Assembly: GCA_900551105.1 (NCBI GenBank)
Contig: URUT01000005.1
Span: forward strand, 1 to 50,101
Origin: an uncultured Mycoplasmatota bacterium
Lineage (GTDB): Bacteria; Bacillota_I; Bacilli_A; RF39; UBA660
DNA length: 50,101 nucleotides
Direction: 5' to 3'
The notes under the pieces are model-generated. The model saw only the letters and a program-made list of their open reading frames with translations. It was not told where the DNA came from and searched no databases. The position numbers were made by a program, and so were the translations under genes. Positions 31,494 through 39,190 of the stretch are shown piece by piece. Position 1 is the stretch's first letter; each line of letters opens with the position of its first letter.

Positions 31494-33858
31494 GTAATTT
31501 TATAAACATTCTAACATATTTTCCATGTAACCCCTTAACTCTTAACTTTCTTATTTCTATTCTCTTTTGTTTAATATCAACATCACTAAATATAATTGCT
31601 GCAATATTTTCTTTTAAACTAGTCTTAATCATTAAATCACTTAAGATACTATCAATATCTTCATTAATAATTCTCTCAGCTGCTATCTCTATATCTTTAC
31701 CCTTACAATTAATAGATAACTGCTTAGTAGTTGGTACATTTACTACCTCTACTACAAAATCATTACCATCTTCATAAGCATTAAACTTATCTATCTTCTC
31801 TTCACCAATATAAATTACAACATCACTAGCTTTTCTAGTATTTCTAAATCTAATTAAATAATCTCTATTTACCGGTATTATTCCTGTCTTACCATCAGTA
31901 GGTCTAATAATCACTGTAAAGTTATTTGCTTGATAATTATAATCAATATCGGTAACTAAGTAAAAACCATCTAAAAATGCACTACTAATACCATCATCTT
32001 CATAAAGTTTATAAACATTACTAGCCCCTGGAAATATATGAACTTCTAACTTACTAGGTACACTTGTATTATTTAAATCATCATTAGCTAAAAATGCCAT
32101 TGGAATAATTGTTCCTCTTTTAGCAAACACTGGATAATCTTCATCTTTAAAAAATGACACATATCTTTTACCACCAACAAACTTTTTACCAGTTTTAAAA
32201 TCATACCAAATACCATCCGGCAAAAATATTCTATGAATAGTACGGTTCATTAAAACCTCTTTTTTAGTTGTTATTGGAGCAATTAATAACTCTGTTCCAA
32301 AATAATACTCATTACGATATACTGGTTCATCATAAATTTCAGGGTACTTATAATATAAAGGCTGTACTAAAGGAAGCCCTGTCTTAAAATACTTATATCC
32401 TTCAGTATAAATATAAGGTATTAATCTATGTCTTAATCTTAAATAATCTTTAACTACTGAATATGTCTTAACGTCCCAGTGCCAAGGTTCTCTTTTATAA
32501 AAATGCGAAGCATCACTACTAAAACGAAGTATTGGACTATACGTTCCAAACTGAACATATCTCATATAAAGTTCTGGATCTTCTACTCCATCTTTATAAC
32601 CACCAATATCATGACTCCACCAAGACAATCCTATATTAGCACTCCTAGAATTATATTCAGGAAGCTTTTCTAGTGTATCCCAAGAAACCTTAGTTTGTCC
32701 ACTATATAATACCGGCATCGTATGTGCAGCTACTAATCCATTACGAGATAAAATCATTCCTCTTTTTTTAGGACTACTCTTATAATTATTGTAATGAAAA
32801 TAATTAAGTGCTCTTAAAGTATATAAATCATCTTTATTATCATAATTAATAAAATAAAAATCTACACCAATATCATTTAAAGGCTTAATAAACTCATCAA
32901 AATAAGCAGTTAACATTTGTTTATTAAATACATTAAAAGGAATAAGCCCTGGCTTAACATACCCAGCTATATTTTTAAATCTTTGATAAGCAATTTCATC
33001 AGGACTAATTCCATGTGAGGGATCAATCTCTAAACCTAAACGAATATTATTTGCATGTAACTTATCAATAAATTCTTTTGGATTATTAAATAAATTATAA
33101 TCAAAAGTATACCCAGTAAGAGTATTTTCATAAGTCATATGCCACTCATTACCAAGAAGTAATACAGATAATGGTATCTCATTCTTTTTAAAACTCCACA
33201 CTAAATCATCAATATCTTTAGAGTTATAAGTAACATCTTTATTCCACCAAACACCCAAACTATAACGTGGCACTAAAGCAGGCTTACCAGTAAGTTTAAA
33301 ATAATCTCTTAAACAATAACCAAAATCCTTACGATACATAAAAACATAAGTATCTAATCTCTCATCACTTCTTTTACCTAGTGAACCATCTCTATTAAAA
33401 ATTAAACTATGACTATCATCTAGTGAAACAAATCCATCAGTAGAATATAATCCTTTAGATAGTCCTGTATCTAAATTATATCCAGCCCCTTTAAAATTGC
33501 GTGCCTCTGCCGCTCCAAAAAACCACACTTTATCTGTATTGTTTAAAGATATTTTAAAATACTGTGAAGGATTCATCTTAGAGCCAAAAAAAGGTTTACC
33601 TTTTTGATATTCAAGCTTAAAATAATTAGTAGTAATAACTAAAAAATTATCATCTTCTTTTTTCATAAATTTAGGAACGTCAAATTTACGAAACTTAACT
33701 AATTCCGTAGGTCTATCTTCAAACTTATTAGATGAAGAATACTCTATTCTAACTAGAATATCACTAAGAATTGTTATTCTATATTTATCTCCCCTAATAA
33801 CTGCTGCAGCTGATGAAATAGCATCTTCATAATTTTTTATCTCAAAATAATCCTTCAC
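31471..33858 (-). CDS. Glycoside hydrolase family 31 protein, possibly without its nucleophile
   Basis: A 795-residue cytoplasmic alpha-glucosidase/alpha-xylosidase-like protein. The N-terminal beta-sandwich runs to about residue 195, the catalytic barrel from about 200 to 530 (PRYSLGVWWNKDVTYNS, LGLEIDPSHG, WWSHDIGGY), and C-terminal beta domains follow. The acid/base region is VSWDTLEKL (D394). At the nucleophile position GH31 relatives usually read IDW or IDY; here it is FINYDN, with Asn338 where Asp is expected and an Asp at 340. It may be inactive or use the shifted Asp. It starts with GTG. No sugar transporter is adjacent. Confidence 0.85.
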   Translation of the reverse strand: MKDYFEIKNYEDAISSAAAVIRGDKYRITILSDILVRIEYSSSNKFEDRPTELVKFRKFDVPKFMKKEDDNFLVITTNYFKLEYQKGKPFFGSKMNPSQYFKISLNNTDKVWFFGAAEARNFKGAGYNLDTGLSKGLYSTDGFVSLDDSHSLIFNRDGSLGKRSDERLDTYVFMYRKDFGYCLRDYFKLTGKPALVPRYSLGVWWNKDVTYNSKDIDDLVWSFKKNEIPLSVLLLGNEWHMTYENTLTGYTFDYNLFNNPKEFIDKLHANNIRLGLEIDPSHGISPDEIAYQRFKNIAGYVKPGLIPFNVFNKQMLTAYFDEFIKPLNDIGVDFYFINYDNKDDLYTLRALNYFHYNNYKSSPKKRGMILSRNGLVAAHTMPVLYSGQTKVSWDTLEKLPEYNSRSANIGLSWWSHDIGGYKDGVEDPELYMRYVQFGTYSPILRFSSDASHFYKREPWHWDVKTYSVVKDYLRLRHRLIPYIYTEGYKYFKTGLPLVQPLYYKYPEIYDEPVYRNEYYFGTELLIAPITTKKEVLMNRTIHRIFLPDGIWYDFKTGKKFVGGKRYVSFFKDEDYPVFAKRGTIIPMAFLANDDLNNTSVPSKLEVHIFPGASNVYKLYEDDGISSAFLDGFYLVTDIDYNYQANNFTVIIRPTDGKTGIIPVNRDYLIRFRNTRKASDVVIYIGEEKIDKFNAYEDGNDFVVEVVNVPTTKQLSINCKGKDIEIAAERIINEDIDSILSDLMIKTSLKENIAAIIFSDVDIKQKRIEIRKLRVKGLHGKYVRMFIKLLEYVAEI

Positions 33859-33916
33859 CCTAATCAGTCCTAACTATTATTAAAATAATTTTAGCACACT
33901 TAATACGCATTTTCAA

Positions 33917-33945
33917 TTGACTTTTACATACATTTAATATATAAT
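33917..33945 (+). promoter_or_regulatory. Promoter of rpsD
   Basis: TTGACT (33917-33922), 17 bases, TATAAT (33940-33945), a near-consensus sigma-A promoter about 150 bases before rpsD. Confidence 0.8.
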
Positions 33946-33951
33946 ACTCTT

Positions 33952-34092
33952 ACGTATTTAGGCAGGTTCTTATTAATTAATAATGTGTTTATTTGCAAGA
34001 ACTTTAGTAACTTAACTGCCTTAAGTGAAAAAAATAATAAACACCCTATTAAAAGATAAGAATTCCTTTAAACGAAAGAAAGGAGAATACAA
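33952..34092 (+). promoter_or_regulatory. S4 autoregulatory leader of rpsD
   Basis: A 140-base untranslated leader with GGCAG (33961) able to pair with CTGCC (34016) and GTTCTT (33966) with AAGAAC (33998), then a purine-rich end with AAAGGAG before the ATG. This arrangement and the position before rpsD match the Firmicutes S4 leader, where excess S4 represses its own synthesis. Exact folding not computed. Confidence 0.6.
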
Positions 34093-34695
34093 ATGTCAAG
34101 ATATACTGGTCCAGCTTATAAGAAGTCTCGTAAATTAGGTTTCTCTACTTTAGAAAATGGTAAAGAACTAGCTAGACGTCCTTATGCTCCTGGAATTCAT
34201 GGTACTAGCAGAAGAAGAAAATTAAGTGAATATGGTATTCAGTTAGAAGAAAAACAAAAAGTAAGATTTATGTATGGTTTAACTGAAAAACAATTTGCTC
34301 ATACTTTTGAAAAAGCTGCTAAAATGAAAGGTATTGCTGGTGAAAACTTCTTAAAATTATTAGAAAGTCGTTTAGATAATGTTGTTTATCGTATGGGACT
34401 TGCTAATACTAGACGTGGTGCAAGACAACTTGTAAACCATGGTCATATTTTAGTAAATGGTGAAAGTGTTGATATTCCTTCTTATATTGTTAAAGTTGGT
34501 AGCACTATTTCTGTTAAAGAAAAATCACTTAACCATTCAGCAATGAAACAAGCACTAGAAAACACTTTAAATCGTCCTGCTTATGTTGAGTTTGACGATA
34601 AGAAAATGACTGGAACTTACTTAAGACTTCCAGAAAGAAGTGAACTAAATGCTGATATTAACGAATCATTAATCGTTGAATACTACAATAGATAG
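34093..34695 (+). CDS. rpsD: 30S ribosomal protein S4
   Basis: Primary 16S rRNA-binding protein that starts assembly of the small subunit. MSRYTGPAYKKSRKLGFSTL, EKQKVRFMYGLTEKQ and the S4 domain (LLESRLDNVVYRMGLANTRR, QLVNHGHILVNGESVDIPSY) are canonical. No N-terminal zinc Cys. 200 residues, standard for the Cys-free bacterial form. Monocistronic with leader and strong terminator. Confidence 0.98.
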   Translation: MSRYTGPAYKKSRKLGFSTLENGKELARRPYAPGIHGTSRRRKLSEYGIQLEEKQKVRFMYGLTEKQFAHTFEKAAKMKGIAGENFLKLLESRLDNVVYRMGLANTRRGARQLVNHGHILVNGESVDIPSYIVKVGSTISVKEKSLNHSAMKQALENTLNRPAYVEFDDKKMTGTYLRLPERSELNADINESLIVEYYNR

Positions 34696-34705
34696 TAACT
34701 AAAAG

Positions 34706-34727
34706 CGCATAGAAATATGCGTTTTTT
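34706..34727 (+). terminator. Terminator of rpsD
   Basis: CGCATA, GAAA tetraloop, TATGCG (34706-34721), then six T. Confidence 0.88.
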
Positions 34728-34789
34728 CGTGAAAATATATTTAATAATAACAAAAAATATGCTATCATAAAAAACCATTAGGGGGATAT

Positions 34790-36679
34790 ATGGATAATAT
34801 TGCTAAAAAAAGATTAAATAGGACTATTGAAATTGAATACGAAATCCTAAGAGAATATAAAAAACTAATTAAAATAGAACGCAATAATGGCCAAAATTAT
34901 AGTAATGAAAGATCACAAATTATACATAATATAAATTTTCTTATCACAGCTGAACTACAACAACTACTATACTTTGCTCAAAATAGACAAATGGCCTATG
35001 AAGTATTTATAGAATTATCTAAAACAGCAAAGTTTAAAAAAGCAAACTTATCAGATATTTTAGAATCTGAAAATGATGATATTTTAGTAACTGAAAGACT
35101 GTATAACTATTTTTACCTAATGACTTTAAAAGATCCAAAAATATTTGCTAATCTAGTAAATACTTCTGAGGCTTTAGAAATTGCTGACAACGATGAAAGT
35201 TTATTAGGAGACACCATAACATATATGTATTATCAGACTCCTCGCCTATCTTTAGCATACAAAAAAGCATTATATAACCTACTAAACGCTAGCGACATTC
35301 CTGACATGGATGCCTATAAATATCTTTTACAATTTACTGACCCTGAACTAGAAGAATTTCAAATTGAAAACCACTTTGGCCCCATACCAAAAGATTTAAT
35401 TGCTGGCATTAGTGGTAACACCTGGGTCAAAAGACATCAGCAACTTAAGTTTCAAGATATGGTTTTCGGTGATAAAATTAATGACGCTATTGAAGCTCTA
35501 GAAAACCGTACTTCTCCACTTTCATATTATATCTTTTCCTGCTGTCTATTATTTCTATCAAATAAAGAAATTTTAAACTTACGCGATGATTTAGATGAAA
35601 CTGAACTAGATGATGATACAAAAGAAAGACTTCTATTATTAATTAAAAACAAACCAAATTTAAAAAAATCACTAGACATTGATAATAACGAATTAGAAAA
35701 AAATCTAAAAGATTATAGTCTTTCTGACAAAGAAATAGCTAAACTAAAAAAACTACTAGAGCTTAGTAATGCAATCATGAAAACTTACATGTCTTTAATA
35801 AAGGCTTATAATAGTAATCCTAATGGAACTGCATTTAAAAATCTTCTTACAAAACTTGCTCTACTAAAAGATGATGAAAATCAAATTTATGATTATTTTA
35901 ATAAACATCCTGAAAGTGCTAGAAAAGCAGCTGATTACTTTGAAGAAGAACTAAATGAAACCGTAGATTCTCCCGAATTTATGATTCTAAACAAAGACGA
36001 TGAAGAAGAACTAGTACTATCAAGAATTATTTACAAACTAACCTCATGCGCTGTTAAAGACCAAGATAATTATATGATTTACTTAAATAAAAACATCAAA
36101 ACACTAGTTCCTGACTACAAAGATAAATTACCGGAAATTAAAGACTATGAAACAAAAGTAAAAAATCAGTTACACACAGCCGTGTTAGAAGAACTAGAAA
36201 ATAAAAAAGACACAGTAGAAATAAACATATTTGCTTTCTATCTATTATATCTTTGTCCTTCCTTAGAAGATAACTTTATAAAAACAGGTAACCCATTTCC
36301 AAGATTATCAGAAATTACTACGGACCTTAGTGAAGAAGATGCCGACCTAATTGGTACCTACCGTGTAGATGAACTATTAGATGAAGCTCTAAACACATTA
36401 TATTTAAGTAGTGATGAAGACTTAGAAACCGTACCCCATGAGATAGATGTTATATTCTGCACATTTAAAGCCTCTCTAAGATTCTTAAGTCTAGAAGAGC
36501 TAAATAATCTAAAAATGGAACTAAAAGATCTATATGATAGTGATGAATTTGATAGTTCAAAAATCGACAAAATCAAAGATTTAATCATTGAAACAATAGA
36601 AGATGTTATTGAAGAAAGAAAAAAAACAAAAGAAAAAGGAAATCAATTTCCTTCCCAAAATGACACAATAAAATTTTAA
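34790..36679 (+). CDS. Large helical protein of unknown function
   Basis: A 629-residue soluble, acidic, mainly helical protein I do not recognise. It has no signal peptide, membrane segment or catalytic motif. Charged helices alternate with Leu/Ile/Tyr-rich ones; conserved-looking spots include GDTITYMYYQTPRLSLAYKKALY and HFGPIPKDLIAGISGNTWVK. Around residues 290-340 there is a coiled coil. A TGCTATCAT extended -10 (34760-34768) and GGGGG before the ATG support expression. It is a single gene; its stop overlaps by four bases that of the convergent ABC exporter. Confidence 0.75.
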   Translation: MDNIAKKRLNRTIEIEYEILREYKKLIKIERNNGQNYSNERSQIIHNINFLITAELQQLLYFAQNRQMAYEVFIELSKTAKFKKANLSDILESENDDILVTERLYNYFYLMTLKDPKIFANLVNTSEALEIADNDESLLGDTITYMYYQTPRLSLAYKKALYNLLNASDIPDMDAYKYLLQFTDPELEEFQIENHFGPIPKDLIAGISGNTWVKRHQQLKFQDMVFGDKINDAIEALENRTSPLSYYIFSCCLLFLSNKEILNLRDDLDETELDDDTKERLLLLIKNKPNLKKSLDIDNNELEKNLKDYSLSDKEIAKLKKLLELSNAIMKTYMSLIKAYNSNPNGTAFKNLLTKLALLKDDENQIYDYFNKHPESARKAADYFEEELNETVDSPEFMILNKDDEEELVLSRIIYKLTSCAVKDQDNYMIYLNKNIKTLVPDYKDKLPEIKDYETKVKNQLHTAVLEELENKKDTVEINIFAFYLLYLCPSLEDNFIKTGNPFPRLSEITTDLSEEDADLIGTYRVDELLDEALNTLYLSSDEDLETVPHEIDVIFCTFKASLRFLSLEELNNLKMELKDLYDSDEFDSSKIDKIKDLIIETIEDVIEERKKTKEKGNQFPSQNDTIKF

Positions 36680-38403
36680 TCCTTACTAATTTCTGCCTCG
36701 TATAAATGCTTATATTCGGGGCAGTTTTTTAATAAATAACTATGACTACCCTCACACTTAATCTTTCCATCACTTAAAAATAATATTCTATCCGCACTAG
36801 CAATCGTAGATAACCTATGAGCTATTATTAATATGGTATATTCATGCTTCATATTATTAATAGCTTGTTTTATTTTCTCCTGGGTCTCATTGTCTAAAGC
36901 ACTAGTCGCTTCATCAAAAAGAATAATTTCAGTCTTTTGAACTAAAGCTCTCGCAATCGCAAGTCTCTGCTTTTGACCACCAGACAAATTTATTCCCCCT
37001 TCACCAACCATAGTATCATACCCCATTGGTAAAGTATTAATAAAATCATCCAAACAAGCCATTTTACATGCACTTGTAATCTCTTCATCAGTAACATTAT
37101 TCTTAACAAGTCTTAAATTATCTCTAATACTAACATTAAAAATATAAGGATCCTGATTAATAATTGTAATATTACCTCTAATACTATCTTTATCAAGTTT
37201 ATTAATATCTATTCCATCAATCGTAATCTTACCCTTATCAATATCATACATCTTACAAAGTAAATTAAAAATTGTTGTCTTTCCAGCACCACTCTTACCA
37301 ACAAAAGCCACAGTTTCATTAGCATGAACACAAAAAGATAAATTATCTAAAACTTTGTTATCATCATAACCAAAACTAACATCCTTAAACTCAAAATTCC
37401 CATTAATCTTATCTATCTTTTTCTTACCAAATTTTTCTTTCTTAAATTCATCACTTTTAATAATGGAAAAAACTCTATCACAAGATAAATTAAAATCTTT
37501 AATATACTCAAGCAAATCACCTAAAACATTGATTGCTCCACCAGTATTATTACAGTAATTATATAAAACCAATGCAATCGCATAATCAATAATATTTCTA
37601 CTTATAAGAAAAACTAATAAACAAATAGATATCATTTCTCCCAAATCTCTTATAGAAAAAATTAATAATTTATAATTTAAATTAGTTTTTTGCATCTTAT
37701 AATCCAAACTATTAGATTCTTTAATCTTATTATCTAGTTCATTAATAAAATCTTTTTCACTATTAAGCATCTTAATATCCCTAGCACCTCTTACAAGTTC
37801 AATCACAAAACTAGATGCTCTTTCCTTAGACAAACGATATACTCTATCGTTTTCTTTCTTAGTTAAAGTTTTATAATGCTCAAGCACAAATAAAATTATC
37901 AATAACACTATAACATAAATAAACACTAACTTATTAACTATAAAAATAGCTACAATTATCCCAATATATCTTAAAATATTAGTAAACTTTAAAACAGTAA
38001 CATCAATAACTTCTGAAAGTCTGCTAGCATCCCCGGTTAATCTTTGGATAAAAACTCCACTACCATGACTATCTAAAGACTTATTTTCTATTCTTAAAAT
38101 ATTTTTACTTAAATCAATTACTAGTTCATTTAAAACATCACGAAAAAGTTTAAGTTTAATTTTATGAGCAAAATAATTAAATAAATCATACCCCATTTCC
38201 ATCAAGAAAAGAAATATTGCCATGTAAAAAAGCCTCACAAAATTATTTTGAGTAAGTAAAACAATAAACTTTGCATTTATTAATGGCATCACTACTGTTA
38301 AAGCAACCATAAACAAACTAAAAAGAAAAAACAAAATTATTTTACATTTTTGTCCTTTACAATACTTATTAAGTTTCTTTAAATTACTAATAAACTCTTT
38401 CAT
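36676..38403 (-). CDS. ABC exporter, fused permease and ATPase
   Basis: A half-transporter of about 575 residues: five or six membrane helices in the first 300, then an ATPase domain with Walker A VGKSGAGKTT, Q-loop INQDPYIFN, signature LSGGQKQRLAIARAL, Walker B IILFDEATSALD and switch His IIAHRLST. It should work as a homodimer or with an unlinked partner, since no second half-transporter is adjacent. The group exports lipids, peptides or drugs. ATG 38403 (the second Met) is preferred, with GGTGG upstream. No peptidase C39 domain is present, so it is not a bacteriocin-processing exporter. Confidence 0.92.
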   Translation of the reverse strand: MKEFISNLKKLNKYCKGQKCKIILFFLFSLFMVALTVVMPLINAKFIVLLTQNNFVRLFYMAIFLFLMEMGYDLFNYFAHKIKLKLFRDVLNELVIDLSKNILRIENKSLDSHGSGVFIQRLTGDASRLSEVIDVTVLKFTNILRYIGIIVAIFIVNKLVFIYVIVLLIILFVLEHYKTLTKKENDRVYRLSKERASSFVIELVRGARDIKMLNSEKDFINELDNKIKESNSLDYKMQKTNLNYKLLIFSIRDLGEMISICLLVFLISRNIIDYAIALVLYNYCNNTGGAINVLGDLLEYIKDFNLSCDRVFSIIKSDEFKKEKFGKKKIDKINGNFEFKDVSFGYDDNKVLDNLSFCVHANETVAFVGKSGAGKTTIFNLLCKMYDIDKGKITIDGIDINKLDKDSIRGNITIINQDPYIFNVSIRDNLRLVKNNVTDEEITSACKMACLDDFINTLPMGYDTMVGEGGINLSGGQKQRLAIARALVQKTEIILFDEATSALDNETQEKIKQAINNMKHEYTILIIAHRLSTIASADRILFLSDGKIKCEGSHSYLLKNCPEYKHLYEAEISKD

Positions 38404-38427
38404 CAAACATCCACCACTTTCACAGTT

Positions 38428-38457
38428 AAAAAAAATTGATATTTGCTATCAATTTTT
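38428..38457 (-). terminator. Terminator of the TasA-like gene
   Basis: Minus strand AAAAATTGATA, five-base loop, TATCAATTTTT, with extra T; an A/T-rich stem that overlaps the stop codon region. Confidence 0.7.
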
Positions 38458-39109
38458 ATTTAGTTATTTCACTTGTAGTAACTTTAATATTAGCACTAAA
38501 TGTTTTATTCTTATCATTATCTTGTGGTACATGATTATCAGGGAAATAAATATTTAACTTATAAGTATGAATATTATTTGTTCCTGGCATAAAGTAACCA
38601 GTTCCCAAAGCTATATCAGTAGCTTTTGCAGTTGTTGCTAAATCTTTCCATGCAGCAATATTTACAACACTTCCTGTATCTCCTGCTTCTTTAGTACCTA
38701 CTAAGCTATATTTAAGAGCACCAGCACTAAACTCATTTTTGTTTACAGTTAAAACTAAGTTATAAGGCATTCTCATATTTTTAGTTGAATCAGTAGTATT
38801 AGTACCTGTTAGTGTAAAATTCTTAACACCTACTGGAGTATAAGCACTTTGATCACATAAATATGCTCCACCATCACTTGGCTTATTATCATTACAAGTT
38901 GCTGCTGTTGGTTGTACATCATTAGCTATATGTACACTATTTCCATTAGCATAATTAATCTTTAATTGACCTGCATCAACTTTAATTGTTGGATCACTTT
39001 CGCCTGTTCCAATCTGCGCTGTGAAGTATGCGTATGTTCCGCCAACTGCACAAACAATCAATGTTACCAAACCCACCACTGTCAATATTAATGACTTATT
39101 GTTATTCAT
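38456..39109 (-). CDS. TasA/camelysin-like surface protein
   Basis: A 217-residue protein with an N-terminal hydrophobic segment ending in VGGTYAYFTAQIGTGESD, the hallmark of TasA/camelysin-type proteins processed by a SipW-like signal peptidase. The mature part is beta-rich, with two Cys (CNDNKPSDGGAYLCD) that could form a disulfide. Relatives form biofilm fibres or cell-surface metallopeptidases; no HExxH is visible here. It is a single gene with its own terminator. No SipW gene is in the window. The N-terminal style matches the DGR-like protein at 26305. Confidence 0.78.
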   Translation of the reverse strand: MNNNKSLILTVVGLVTLIVCAVGGTYAYFTAQIGTGESDPTIKVDAGQLKINYANGNSVHIANDVQPTAATCNDNKPSDGGAYLCDQSAYTPVGVKNFTLTGTNTTDSTKNMRMPYNLVLTVNKNEFSAGALKYSLVGTKEAGDTGSVVNIAAWKDLATTAKATDIALGTGYFMPGTNNIHTYKLNIYFPDNHVPQDNDKNKTFSANIKVTTSEITK

Positions 39110-39162
39110 ATTCTCATCTACTTTCTATTAAGATTATAAATCATAATTATCATAATGGCAAG

Positions 39163-39190
39163 AAAAAACTAACAAAATATTTTGTCAGTT
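39163..39190 (-). terminator. Terminator of ileS
   Basis: Minus strand AACTGACAAAATA and TTTTGTTAGTT pair (one G-U) and are followed by six T, overlapping the ileS stop. Confidence 0.7.
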
